Shown here: piece by piece, positions 52,333 to 62,559 of the stretch
Layout: every line of letters begins with the position of its first letter
Position numbering within the stretch: position 1 is the stretch's first letter
NCBI GenBank assembly: GCA_019137255.1
Contig: WPDH01000045.1
Span: forward strand, 124,001 to 188,000
Length of the DNA: 64,000 nt
Direction of reading: 5' to 3'
Source: Corinectria fuckeliana
Lineage: Eukaryota; Ascomycota; Sordariomycetes; Hypocreales; Nectriaceae
Position numbers and translations under genes: made by a program
The notes under the pieces: model-generated
What the model was told of the DNA's origin: nothing
Databases searched by the model: none
The model's input: the letters and a program-made list of their open reading frames with translations, nothing else

Positions 52333-55300
52333 TTACGCAAAATTGTCCGACCGATCCACCCAGATGTCTTCTAGCTCCGCGAAGCTGTGGAAGTGCACTG
52401 GTCGGTGCTCGTCGCTGTAAAACGGCAGCGGCGTGTCAAGCTTGACGTGAGCCGACTTCTTCTCCATGCCGGCGAACACCGTACCCATGAAACTATAGTT
52501 CCACTTGCCATCGTCCGGTACTAGGAAGAAGCCCCTGAATCTCGGGCTCAATAGAAGTTTGCGCTTCTCGCCCATCGTCGTCGCGAATCCCTGAGGCTGG
52601 TCGCTCTGCGTGTCCTTGTTCTCGGCTCCCCACTTGTAACCCGCAGGCGTGAGTCCCCAAGCGGACAGCGACACACTGCCCGGAGTGAATGAGACAGACA
52701 CAGTAGCGGTGTTGGTCTTATCCCATTCGGGGTGGGCATCCAGCAGCTTCGAGTGCTCCGTCACGTCCATGGCAGACATGTACGGCAATTCATTGCCAGA
52801 CATGGTGTGAATCACGCCGAGCGGCTCCATACCCTCGAGGTACTCGCTCTGTGGAAGCTGCTGCTGGAGCTGCACATTGCGCAACCCACCAATCTGCGGA
52901 ACCATGACGATGCACTTAATCTCCTTGACCTGGTCGTTGTCAGGCGCCGAAGAGCCGTAGAGGTAGCCGGCGACCTGCACCCTCAGATCTGCGATCGTGA
53001 TGAACCGCTTGAGGATGTTGTTGGGCATAACATAGGTGATATCCTCAAGGTCGTTGTCGACGGACGAGACGTAGATATTCTTGGCTCTAGTCCGAAGGTT
53101 CGACGTAGCGATGGCTCGCGTTCGCCATTCCGTCTTGGAAGCAAATGTCTGTTGCTCAAACTGGGACGTCGTCGTCACAATAATCTCCTCGCCGTGAACG
53201 TTCTGGGTCTTGGTGGTCACGGCAGTCAACTGCTGCTGCTCTTGCTGCTGCTTCTCAATCTCCGCGGCTTGTTGTCGCTGCATGGACGGGGCCGAGATCT
53301 CCATACCCAAGATGATGTCTCGGACTTCGCTACTCGTCAAGCTGGAAACGTTGACGTTGTTCTTCTTTCCGTAGTCGTTCAAGATGAGATCTCGAAGCTG
53401 TGTTTCGACCTTGATCCATTCCTCGTCTGACAGCGACGGCCAGATGTGGTGGTCGTGGGTGATGACGGTCTTGTCAGGTCGGAGGATCAACTTGGTCTTG
53501 TCGGGATTGACGTGCAGAGCACGGAGGATCAAGATGAGACGGGAAAAGGCAGTATAGGATGAAATACTCTTGAGCCACTCATCGTACAGGTTGAAGAGCA
53601 CCATCTGGGGCTCCGTTGCGCGCAGGATCATGTCACCCAGCTTCTCGACCTTCATGGCAGCCTGGAAGGGGAGCTGCAGCTCAGAGGCTCTAATGGAGAT
53701 GTTGGGGAAATCCAGCAGATGGACCTCGAGGGGATCCAAAAGACCCTTTCGAGTCACGATGAGCTGCTTCGGCTGCTCTTCCACGGGCAGCGATCGAATC
53801 AAGGCCGCGACTTCTTCAGCAGTCTTCCATTTGGCCAGCTGGCCAAGACGCTTCTGTCCAGCCCAAACACTGGTGTGGATGATCTTGAGGAAGAGCTGAC
53901 CAGTGCGAGGGTTGAAGATGAAGATGGCACCGTTGATAGGCTTGGTCGTCAAGTTGCCCTCAAACGTCTTGTGGATGGTAACCCGGTAGACATTGGTGTC
54001 GTCGATGAACAGCTGAGTCTGGTTGCTGAAGAGCTCAGAGTAGTTCTGGGAGTTCAGGAACTCCTGGTTGCTCTCCGAGGCATAGAGCTGCAGACCCTTG
54101 CGGATACGCTCGCGCAGGACGTAAAGAGCGGGGTTTGCCTTCATGACCTTGGCCATTGCCTGCTGGACCAGGACCTTCAAGCCGGGGAAATACATGCCGT
54201 AAGCAGAGTAGAGGTTGTACGCAAGATCGATTCCAATCATGAGACCAGTAGCGGAGGGGTAGATACTGGCGCTGTCGGTGGTGTAATCGAGGTACTTGGC
54301 GCGAGTGTATCGTTCAATGTCGTGAGAGTCGTAATCACCATATCGGAGCTGCACGTCAATCCAGAATTTGTTGGTGGTGGTGGGCTCAATAACATCCTTG
54401 GTGTCGTAGAGGAGCGACGGCCGGGTGACGTTCCATTTGTGACTGGCAAAGAGCAGAATATCGGCGCAAGAGCTGTTCATCTTGTACGACTTTCTGGGAT
54501 GGATGGTTTCCTTCTGCACCGTCTCAATTCCAAGTGACTCCAGTTCCTGATCGAAGACCTGGCAAAGATCCATCACGACTGACTCGTGAATCTTCTGCCA
54601 CAAATGGGCTCGGAAGATCTGAATGAGCGAGATCTTCAGAGTGGGGATCTTTCCGTGCAAGAAAATACCCGTCAGATCGAGCTGGACCTGGAAACCAACG
54701 TAGACGTTGGCACGGTTGATTGTCGGTGACCACCACAGAGTGAAGCGACGGTTGGGAATCTGATTCAGACCGGACCGCTGAGCATTGGTCAACTTCTTGA
54801 ACTTCATGGACTCTTCAAAACCACTGTTGTGGAGCACAATATAGTCGTGTCGTAGATAGAGCTGGTCCTCGTCTACTCGGAAACCGGACCAGTCTGTAGT
54901 CTCTGATTCCAGTACGATGTCTTCGACATCATAGTTGTGAACCCAAGGGATGGCGTTTTCAGCCGCGGTCGCTTTTAGAGTCTGGAAGTTGGGAGATCTG
55001 AAGACTTTGAGTTCACTCCTCTCATTAGGCTCCAGTGCGGCAAACTGAGCCGCTGTCATCTCGACGGTTTCGTCACGCTCGCCAATCTTCTCTCTGTGGA
55101 AGACCAAGATATGGTTCGACGTGACGACAAGATCCTCTCTACCGCTACCGATCTTGATGCGATAAAGGCGGTCTTTACCGTTGACGACGTTGAACACGCG
55201 TCGAGCACTTCCGTCAGGGCCCAAAAGTAGGTCTCCCTCCCTGACGTCCTCGACTGCGACCTGAGTGTGATCATACCGGAGCAGCATCGTTCCGTTGGCA

Positions 55301-58300
55301 AGGCAGGCCTTCTCCCAAAAGAGGCCTTCCCAAGATGGAAAACCAGTGGCCTTGAACAGGGTGTGCTCCAAGATCGTCTCCACACCGCCGAGGGCCTGGA
55401 TAACATCGGTTCGGTAGGCGTTCAGGTTCCAAAGCTTTCCGTCGTGACGCTGGCTCGTCCACCAGAATGGATTGCTCTTCATGAGCTGGTACATCTTGAA
55501 CTCAGCCCGAGCACGGAAACCCTTGTCGAAGCTCAAGGTGCTTCGGTCTTTCTGGAAGAGTGTGTTGATACGAGGTAGACCACGGTCCCAACTGTCCTCA
55601 AGATCCTCGAGGGTCAAACGACGGTTCTGCTGGTTTGCCTCGAGACGCTTCTGCGAGTACTCCGTCCAGACTCGCTGAGAGTCAATGAACTCGGCCTCCC
55701 AGGGGATAATGTAACGAAAGATGTTGGGAATCAAAGTCTCCTCGTCGTGGGTCATACCAGCACGGTAGTGGGTAACACCAGTGTCGGTCTGCTTCGACCA
55801 CCGTTTATCGCTAGCGGGAATCAAGATGTGAGAGCCAGAAATCATACCGAGACCGCCAAGCTCTTTGGGGGTGTAGAAGACGGCGGGGGGGAAACGCGAA
55901 GGCATTTTCGAGTTCAACCCAATTTTGACTCGGGTCTGGATCTTCGTCTCACATTTGACAATAGTGTCAAGCAAGTCAACGGTAGACACAGCAGCCTCTC
56001 GGTAGTAGGTGAAGAGCGCGATCAGAGCCGTGTTCCATTTGTTGGCAATCTTGGTGAAGGTGGTAGATCCTGAGGACATGAGAATTTGTCGGATGCGGTT
56101 GTTAAACTTCGCAATATCCTCCTCCGTGACTTGCAGGAAGGCATGTGCAGTTCGCTCCTTAGTGGTGTTGTCGACGAGCGACCAGACGCTATCCTTGACA
56201 GGGAACTCTTCGTTCTGGTTTCGAATCTTAGGCAGGATGCGGACCTCAAAGCCGGCCATAGAGAATAGCAGATTGGGGTTGTCACGGCTGTACACGCTAA
56301 CGAAGCTGTCTTCCCAATCAATTGTAGTGACTGATCGGGGAAGGCGGTTCTTGATATCCCAGAAAACGGCTCGTCCCAGGTTAACATCATGTCGCATCAA
56401 GCGCATGCGAGAATCTCTGGGCCAACACTTCTTGCTCTTGTAGCCAATAACGTTCTCGAAGTTTGGATCCGGTTGCTCCGTGAGGAAGCGCTGAATGAGG
56501 TCTCTGGACTCCTCAGCGGTGAAACGGAGGAAGATCCAAATCTTGTCGATATATCTGGTGTACAAACGAATGGGGTGTCTGGTCTCAGTCTCGCGGTCAC
56601 GGAACTGCAAGAAGTCGTTGGGGCTCTGAGGCGGGCCAGCAATCTCGCTGGCTCGCTGGGGGCCAAGGAGCAGCAGATCCAGAACAAGGCCGTAGTATTG
56701 GAAAACAAAGGCCGAAAACTGGAGGCCTCGAATCATACCATAGCTATTGACATGGTTCATATCTTTGTAGGTGAGCTGGACGTTGTTCTTGGCAGTGATG
56801 TAGTCCGCCAAGTTATGATCCATGATAAGCCTGAGGAGAGAGTTGAGCAGGGTGAGCTCCATCTTCTCGTAGACCTTCGAGAGCTCCGTCTCAATCATGA
56901 CGTTGCACTCTCCGTTCTCAGACTGCCACACACCGCCCAGGTTGTTGATACCCTGAGCCCACTTGTACACCAGCAGTGGCGGAACCTCGGAATCAGACGG
57001 CTTAATCCATGCGGGGAAGAGATGTCGCTGGTCAGCCTGGTACCAGAGGTACTGGTCCAGGTAGGCATCGCTGATCTTCTCGATGGGCTCGATGTCGTAG
57101 ACGGGGTTGATGGTGCTGTAGTTGTCGTTCATGTCGATGTTGACCTCCTTGAAAGCTCGCTGGGTGAGCAAGAAGCGCTTGATCCGCTCCAGAGTGGTAC
57201 CGGGGCTGTCATATGCCTGTTCAATCAAGGCCAACTCTTCTCGCTGGCTCTGGTTGAGGCGACCCTTGACTGAGTAGGCCTCTCTGAGTCGCTCGAGCGC
57301 GAGGATCAGGATCTTGGTGTCGTGCTTGTATGACACACTAGGGAAGGGAATGGGAGAGAACTTGCGCGATTCCAGCCAGTGAACAGTAGTAGTGTAAATG
57401 GCAACGGCCTCCTCGGAAGAGACGTAGGGACCATCCTTCATGTGGTTGTGCTGACGTTCCTGCTCGGCCTTCAACCACAGTCGGGTGAGACGGCCAACGT
57501 TTTTCTTGGCAACGGTCTTGTCGACCGTAGCTCCTCGTCGAATACGCTCACGGTTGTAGTGAGCGACAGACACCCACCAATCAGCCTTTGATTTGACATA
57601 TCGGAGGATAATGTTCTCGATGGGGGCAGGCAGGCCTGGCACCTTCCAAGGAATGTTACTCTTCCAGCATCTCCAGGCCTCGGAAAGATGCTGAAGAACA
57701 GTGTTGACTTTGTTTTGCTTAATGCCCTCGGGCATCATGTCCATCAGATCAGCCATGACGGATGCACGAAGTTCCAGATCGTAGTGAGACTCCACACGCT
57801 GCTTAGTGACAGTCTTTGCGACACCCTTGCTGTGTCGGCCCTCAAACTGACGAGATAGGAGGTTGCCCAGCCATCTCTCAAGAAGAGGAATAATTCCTCG
57901 CATGAAGAACAGCCACACCCTCCAGGCAGGAGCCCAGAAACCACATCCAGGTCCCTTTCCAACCGGTCCGGAGTTAAATCGGTAGTAAATGAGATGCTTG
58001 AGATCCTTGCAGGTTCGGATCTGGTGCATCAACTTGTACTTGTATCGGTACATACCCGTAAGCTGACCGACGTGGTTGAAGGCGTACAGAATACCGTCAG
58101 CAAGCTGGAAGGCATCGATGTTGCCCAGTCTGTACTGAACTTGAGCATCAACAATCAGCTTGGTCAGTCGCAGGATTTCACGCATCAAATGGAACGCGTT
58201 TCCAAAGCGAGACTTCTTTCGCTCCTTGGTGGTGAGCGTCTTGACGGGCTTCAAGTTGAAGTTGTAGTCAAGATGAAGATATGTCAGGTTCTTGCGGTGA

Positions 58301-59919
58301 ATGAGCAGGTTCAGCATGTTGAAACCTTGGCGACACACTTGCAAACCAGCTTCCACCCAATCAATGCTGGTTTGCTGGAAGAACTTGGTCTGCTTCAGAG
58401 ACTTCAGCAGGTTCTGCTTGTTCTGGGCCTTGGGAGTCTTCTTGTGAAGCTCATTAAGAACGTAGTTCTTCAGCAATTTCTGGTACGAGACTCGGACCTT
58501 GACCGGGGGCCGATCGGATGGAGCATGCTCGAGATACCACTGCTTAACCAGAGGAACATCCTGAGCTCGAACCATTTGTCCTGAGCGGCGGTCGAAGGGG
58601 TATGGGGCCCACCACAGCTCGACTGCGGAGGATGTGTGCTCGTTCTCGAGATCTTCATCACCAAGGAACGGCTCGATATTAGCGGGGAGTTCGAAAGCCT
58701 CCTCCTCGGGCTCCTCGTTATTTCCAGCTCCGAATAACTCGTCCTCGTGCGACACCTCGACGTTTTTGGACGCAACCGTTCGAGAGGAGATAGGGTTAAT
58801 GCGGCGGTCGAAGTGGAAGGTTGGGAGATCGGGGTCGTCGGCTCGGTTGAAGACGATTTGAGGGTGGGAATGCCACGACTGGTGCACACTCCTCGGCAGA
58901 GAGTTGTAAAGGTAAGGGAACGCGACCCGGAATTCCGTTCGTATGGGGTTCCTGAAGATAATGCGGTCGATCGCATTGAACTCGCCAAAGTCCTCGTCGT
59001 TGGGGTCAATATCCTTGTACAGGGGCTCGAATCGAGGGCCACCGGGAAGAGCAACGTTGAGCGCCTTGGCTGAAAGCAGACTCTTGAGTTCGAATAGATA
59101 GAAGTAGTTCTTATCCACAACATCAGAAACAAGGGGTCGACTGAGACGGAAGAGCGCAGCCATCTGGGGCAAGGTGAGGTTCCAAGACTTGTAGCTGGGT
59201 CCATTGACATGGGGGGTATCCAGCAGAGGTCGGTGGTCGTAGAACCACTCGTAAATGGCTTCGTCGTCATCTTCGTCGAGCTCCATCTGGATGGGCTCCA
59301 AAGGTTCCACATCCTCGATGTTCTCGGACCATGACAGTGGAGGTTCTTCGTCATCGAAGGGCGGGAATCGCATGCGCTTGAACAACCTTCGATCAGCCTT
59401 CTCCTTTCGCATGAATGTCCACATCATTGCCCATTGTGCAAAAAAGACGGGCTCAATGACTCGAGGGATCTCGTTAACCAGCGTTAGGCAGCCGTTCACG
59501 TGGTAGAGAACCTTCACTTCGCGGGCAGATTCCCACGGCATGGGCATATTCTCCAGAAGCTTCAAGACCGCGTGAGGCATGAACTTGAGGGCTCCCAGGT
59601 AGCTCCGCTTGTCGTTTGTGTACTTCTTCTGCGACACATCACCAATATCCTTGACGATCTTTCGCAGATGCTCGGGGGGCATATCCGCCTTTTGCGACTG
59701 GACAAAGCCTCCTTTGCGCTTCTCGCCAAACCTGTTGCGCTGATTGCGAAGCCATTCCTTCTTCTTCTGTGCAAACTTGGCGACCTGGGGGTCGGTCGGG
59801 GGTCGATAGCCTGGGGGGGGTGGCGCAGGGGTCGATGGAGGAGGCGGCAAGGAGGACGATGGAGGGGGGGGAGGAGGAGGCCCCCAGCCTGGCGGCGGGG
59901 GTGGAGGGAGTTGCGACAT
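52333..59919 (-). CDS. PRP8: Pre-mRNA splicing factor Prp8 with an in-frame intein
   Basis: Intronless 2528-codon frame for the U5 snRNP core protein that forms the active-site cavity of the spliceosome. The start at 59919 gives the typical MSQLPPPPPPGWGPPPPP. An upstream in-frame ATG at 60096 lies in leader sequence. Visible blocks include GLFWEKA..SGFEESMKFKKL around the intein, YLDYTTDSASIYPSATGLMI, FKLLMQ-free RNase H-like sequence with INGAIFIFNPRTGQLFLKII, and the JAB1/MPN-like C-terminus with YLEGMEPLGVIHTMSGNELP ending in HFHSFAELEDIWVDRSDNFA. Without the 160-residue intein the mature protein has 2368 residues, the usual fungal length. The gene is divergent from a small complex I subunit and lies near SAP18 and PRP18. 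Confidence 0.97.
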   Translation of the reverse strand: MSQLPPPPPPGWGPPPPPPPSSSLPPPPSTPAPPPPGYRPPTDPQVAKFAQKKKEWLRNQRNRFGEKRKGGFVQSQKADMPPEHLRKIVKDIGDVSQKKYTNDKRSYLGALKFMPHAVLKLLENMPMPWESAREVKVLYHVNGCLTLVNEIPRVIEPVFFAQWAMMWTFMRKEKADRRLFKRMRFPPFDDEEPPLSWSENIEDVEPLEPIQMELDEDDDEAIYEWFYDHRPLLDTPHVNGPSYKSWNLTLPQMAALFRLSRPLVSDVVDKNYFYLFELKSLLSAKALNVALPGGPRFEPLYKDIDPNDEDFGEFNAIDRIIFRNPIRTEFRVAFPYLYNSLPRSVHQSWHSHPQIVFNRADDPDLPTFHFDRRINPISSRTVASKNVEVSHEDELFGAGNNEEPEEEAFELPANIEPFLGDEDLENEHTSSAVELWWAPYPFDRRSGQMVRAQDVPLVKQWYLEHAPSDRPPVKVRVSYQKLLKNYVLNELHKKTPKAQNKQNLLKSLKQTKFFQQTSIDWVEAGLQVCRQGFNMLNLLIHRKNLTYLHLDYNFNLKPVKTLTTKERKKSRFGNAFHLMREILRLTKLIVDAQVQYRLGNIDAFQLADGILYAFNHVGQLTGMYRYKYKLMHQIRTCKDLKHLIYYRFNSGPVGKGPGCGFWAPAWRVWLFFMRGIIPLLERWLGNLLSRQFEGRHSKGVAKTVTKQRVESHYDLELRASVMADLMDMMPEGIKQNKVNTVLQHLSEAWRCWKSNIPWKVPGLPAPIENIILRYVKSKADWWVSVAHYNRERIRRGATVDKTVAKKNVGRLTRLWLKAEQERQHNHMKDGPYVSSEEAVAIYTTTVHWLESRKFSPIPFPSVSYKHDTKILILALERLREAYSVKGRLNQSQREELALIEQAYDSPGTTLERIKRFLLTQRAFKEVNIDMNDNYSTINPVYDIEPIEKISDAYLDQYLWYQADQRHLFPAWIKPSDSEVPPLLVYKWAQGINNLGGVWQSENGECNVMIETELSKVYEKMELTLLNSLLRLIMDHNLADYITAKNNVQLTYKDMNHVNSYGMIRGLQFSAFVFQYYGLVLDLLLLGPQRASEIAGPPQSPNDFLQFRDRETETRHPIRLYTRYIDKIWIFLRFTAEESRDLIQRFLTEQPDPNFENVIGYKSKKCWPRDSRMRLMRHDVNLGRAVFWDIKNRLPRSVTTIDWEDSFVSVYSRDNPNLLFSMAGFEVRILPKIRNQNEEFPVKDSVWSLVDNTTKERTAHAFLQVTEEDIAKFNNRIRQILMSSGSTTFTKIANKWNTALIALFTYYREAAVSTVDLLDTIVKCETKIQTRVKIGLNSKMPSRFPPAVFYTPKELGGLGMISGSHILIPASDKRWSKQTDTGVTHYRAGMTHDEETLIPNIFRYIIPWEAEFIDSQRVWTEYSQKRLEANQQNRRLTLEDLEDSWDRGLPRINTLFQKDRSTLSFDKGFRARAEFKMYQLMKSNPFWWTSQRHDGKLWNLNAYRTDVIQALGGVETILEHTLFKATGFPSWEGLFWEKACLANGTMLLRYDHTQVAVEDVREGDLLLGPDGSARRVFNVVNGKDRLYRIKIGSGREDLVVTSNHILVFHREKIGERDETVEMTAAQFAALEPNERSELKVFRSPNFQTLKATAAENAIPWVHNYDVEDIVLESETTDWSGFRVDEDQLYLRHDYIVLHNSGFEESMKFKKLTNAQRSGLNQIPNRRFTLWWSPTINRANVYVGFQVQLDLTGIFLHGKIPTLKISLIQIFRAHLWQKIHESVVMDLCQVFDQELESLGIETVQKETIHPRKSYKMNSSCADILLFASHKWNVTRPSLLYDTKDVIEPTTTNKFWIDVQLRYGDYDSHDIERYTRAKYLDYTTDSASIYPSATGLMIGIDLAYNLYSAYGMYFPGLKVLVQQAMAKVMKANPALYVLRERIRKGLQLYASESNQEFLNSQNYSELFSNQTQLFIDDTNVYRVTIHKTFEGNLTTKPINGAIFIFNPRTGQLFLKIIHTSVWAGQKRLGQLAKWKTAEEVAALIRSLPVEEQPKQLIVTRKGLLDPLEVHLLDFPNISIRASELQLPFQAAMKVEKLGDMILRATEPQMVLFNLYDEWLKSISSYTAFSRLILILRALHVNPDKTKLILRPDKTVITHDHHIWPSLSDEEWIKVETQLRDLILNDYGKKNNVNVSSLTSSEVRDIILGMEISAPSMQRQQAAEIEKQQQEQQQLTAVTTKTQNVHGEEIIVTTTSQFEQQTFASKTEWRTRAIATSNLRTRAKNIYVSSVDNDLEDITYVMPNNILKRFITIADLRVQVAGYLYGSSAPDNDQVKEIKCIVMVPQIGGLRNVQLQQQLPQSEYLEGMEPLGVIHTMSGNELPYMSAMDVTEHSKLLDAHPEWDKTNTATVSVSFTPGSVSLSAWGLTPAGYKWGAENKDTQSDQPQGFATTMGEKRKLLLSPRFRGFFLVPDDGKWNYSFMGTVFAGMEKKSAHVKLDTPLPFYSDEHRPVHFHSFAELEDIWVDRSDNFA
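54826..55305 (-). other. PRP8 mini-intein, 160 residues
   Basis: Codons 1539-1698 of PRP8 are foreign to the host protein. Block A at the N-terminus reads CLANGTMLLRYDHTQVAVED, with the nucleophile Cys1. Block B contains GREDLVVTSNHILVFH with the TxxH motif (Thr62, His65). Block F is WSGFRVDEDQLYLRHDYIVL, and the end is His-Asn followed by host Ser. All residues required for protein splicing are thus present. The stretch between blocks B and F is about 60 residues and carries no LAGLIDADG-type endonuclease motifs, so this is a mini-intein. It sits between GLFWEKA and SGFEES, the known fungal Prp8 intein site, which is probably just before the endonuclease-like domain. The excised length is exactly 480 nt and in frame. 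Confidence 0.96.
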
Positions 59920-60809
59920 GATGGCTCGCGATGCGCCGAGATGTCGATGTGTCGTGAAGCTGCCTGTCGAAGGCTTCAAGCCGTCGCGCCTGTTCCGACG
60001 CGCTTCCACTTTATGACTCTCTTTCCGTAGGCTCAGGTCAGTGGAAATCCTTTTTTTCGCGGGATTCCGGTGATGAAATAGATGCCGGTCGCGCAAAATT
60101 TTGCGCAGCGACGACGTAGGCGACGTTGATGCAAATCTCTTGAATTACAATCGCCCCCGTCACGACAATTTTCTGGTCGGCTTGGAGACGCGCTAGTCAT
60201 GAAGTGGGTCAGTCACGTGGTTTTGTCTTGGCATCCAAGCGTCTAAAGGATGTCCTCAGATGTTGGCAGTGGCAAGTTGAGTCGAGATCTCCAGACCTCA
60301 GTCTGCAAAAATATGTGTAAATGGCATTGAATAGGTGTTTTCCATTGTTATTGCAGTATCTAACTTCGCCTAGTCTTTGAAGTACAGTGGCCTCGACTTT
60401 GCAATGCCTCAAATATGCCGGTAATGACTTGTTGAAACAAATACTAAAACACATACGAAGTCAAAATACCATTGAGCGTAAAAGAAGAGGCAATTACCCC
60501 CATTACATAGCGTGTACACAAGTTAAAGACAAATTTATAGTCATAGGTTTCAACAGAGCGAACACGTCCTTTTCTAAGACATCAACTTGAAAAACAATGG
60601 CCTTGTCGTATATGTGAGAGGTATAGGGTATGCTCAGTCGAGCGAGCAACTCTAGCCAATAAACAGTCTCAGGGATTTGGTTACCTAATCATTAAACTTC
60701 AACTCCCGCGCATCGTCAGTCTAAAGTAACCGATCTCAAACTCGACCACCACGCCGGCCAATTCACCTCCCACCAGCTCAAGCACGACATTCTCTGCCGC
60801 CGAGTCAAA
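59920..60809. promoter_or_regulatory. Divergent region PRP8 / complex I subunit
   Basis: 890 bp between divergent start codons. AT-rich DNA lies at 60290-60600 with a small non-descript frame. No named regulatory site. Confidence 0.45.
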
Positions 60810-61210
60810 ATGGCACACCTTAGTATGATCTGTACCGTCCCCATTGGCCGCAACTTGCTAACCGCCTCCCGCCAGACGTCAAACCCGACCCGGCGTACCT
60901 AAAGTTCCAGGGTGCGTGACTTCCCCCATTCACTCCCCATCGAAGCCGACGACATTACGGGGCGACCATGTTCTAACGCGATGCAACACAGCTATGCAGA
61001 AGGGCCGCCACAGGTTCTTTCGCTGGACGCCCCGAACTGCCAGGCTCTCCTTCATCTACGTTGTTCTGGTTCCTGGCATCATGGGCTACATCGCCTACAA
61101 GACTGACGTGAGTAAGCTGAGTATTGCTGGCGGAACAGAACGCTGACCGTGAAAAGGGACTTTGGGATTTCCGAGGAAAGCGAAAGGGCGATCTCCTTTA
61201 TGAGCGATAA
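60810..61210 (+). CDS. Small complex I subunit, NDUFB4/B15-like (6.6 kDa class)
   Basis: Four small exons (60810-60822, 60876-60911, 60992-61107, 61157-61210) join in phase into a 72-residue protein. It begins MAHLNVKPDPAYLKFQGAMQ, continues with RHRFFRWTPRTARLSFIYVV and a single membrane helix (VVLVPGIMGYIAYKT), and ends in GLWDFRGKRKGDLLYER. The RWTPRTAR segment, the helix and the DFR-KRKGD end match the small fungal NADH:ubiquinone oxidoreductase subunit related to NDUFB4/B15, an accessory protein of the membrane arm in mitochondria. The 13-nt first exon and small size make it easy to miss by automatic calling. It is convergent with SAP18 after 222 bp. Confidence 0.85.
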
Positions 61211-61432
61211 ATCCCGTCTAAGATGAGGAAGGCGTGGGACTTGTGTGTACATATATTGGGATCCAGTCTGGGATAGAGCCCTCATGGGAATCCAGCCGAA
61301 AGCGGAAGATTACAACGACAAATCATGAGACTCGATCGCCGTGAAAAATCCACATGCGCTGGAATTGATAAATTGGGTATATATAAAGTGACGCTGCCTT
61401 TCTGGCTCTCGGCCTGGTCCGGGTATCTTCCA

Positions 61433-62213
61433 TCACCGCCATCCCCTCCCTCTTGGTCTTGGTCCCGATCCAGGGCCGTCTGGTAACCTCTCCCCCCTCC
61501 TCCACTCTCCCATCGGAAACCCGCTTCCAATCCCGTCTCTCCAGCTGCTTCTTCCTCCCCGGGAACCGTCACGACCAGCACCATCTTCTCGATCCTGAAC
61601 CCCCCCTCGATGACCACGCCCTTCCCGCGGGGTAGTGGCTGGTTCTCTCCGGACGCTGGCTGCTGAAGCCACCGAACCATCCGACAGAGGCGGTATCACG
61701 GCGCAGGATATATAATCCCCGACAACGAACCGGGCGTCGCCTAGGGTTTTGTCCTTGTCCTTCGCTGCCTTCACTGGCCCGTCCATGTCGACATCGTCAG
61801 GTGCTTCTGCGCCCGGTTCACCCTCGCCAATCACAATGCTGCCGAGATCCTTAACCGCGAACTGAGGATGCGCGTTGCTGATCGCGCTGGTGCTGCGCAG
61901 ATCCGGGAAGACGAGCTGGAATGCGAGTCGGGTGCCGATTGCGGGGGATGGGAGGGCGGATGGGAGGGCGGCCGCCAGCTCGAGAGCGAGCTCCTTGAGG
62001 GTGCAGTCGGACCACGTGTATACGGAGATGTGTGGCGGTAAAGAATGCGCACCGAATTCTTCTGGTCTGAGAGTCGATTCAAGTTAGCACGGGGTACAGC
62101 TGCAGAGGCATTGTGGCTACATCGTACCTATGGAAAGCTGCTTGGCGATAGAAGAGCTGAACCAGAAATGGAGTTGTGTCTTCGCGCATCGGCTTTGGCG
62201 GTGGCGAGGACAT
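61433..62213 (-). CDS. SAP18: Sin3-associated polypeptide Sap18 family protein
   Basis: Two exons (62213-62128, 62066-61433) with a 61-nt intron encode 239 residues. The SAP18 domain occupies the first 150: TTPFLVQLFYRQAAFHRPEE, HISVYTWSDCTLKELALELA, IGTRLAFQLVFPDLRSTSAI, and RFVVGDYISCAVIPPLSDGS. The C-terminus is Arg/Gly-rich and ends in GEWRRGERLPDGPG..RGRGWR, as in fungal members. Sap18 is a ubiquitin-fold protein found in Sin3 histone deacetylase complexes and in the splicing-linked ASAP complex. The start gives a short MSSPPPKPMRED leader. It is divergent from PRP18 with 346 bp between starts. Confidence 0.92.
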
Positions 62214-62559
62214 ATTTGGTCTCCTGGATCAAGTGACAGTATCAAACAGTTCTCTTTTCTCCAGTCATTAGCTTACTTAGTTACGCACCGTTCTCTTCTT
62301 CTGAAGGATGATGAAGGATGGCTAAGGTGATGCGCATATCACTAGGCTCATGTCAAGATTAGCCGGGATATTTCCGCAATCGATAACCGAATATCATCAT
62401 GCTCTTGGATCTTGCAACTTACACTTTGCGACGCCTTCATCAACCTAGGCAACATTGAAAGCCCCTTGCTTGCTGACGTTTCCTTATTATTATACAACGG
62501 CACTTTACTAAGAAACCCTACGAATGCGACCTTAATCCCTCGAGGGCCACCACGCTAAT
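62214..62559. promoter_or_regulatory. Divergent promoter region SAP18 / PRP18
   Basis: 346 bp separate the two starts, so the genes probably share control elements. No specific site named. Confidence 0.55.

Noticed and set aside
56389..57273. 294-codon plus-strand frame (with similar ones at 53719 and 57994)
   Set aside because: Leu/Val-rich antisense shadows of PRP8, which is strongly conserved on the other strand.
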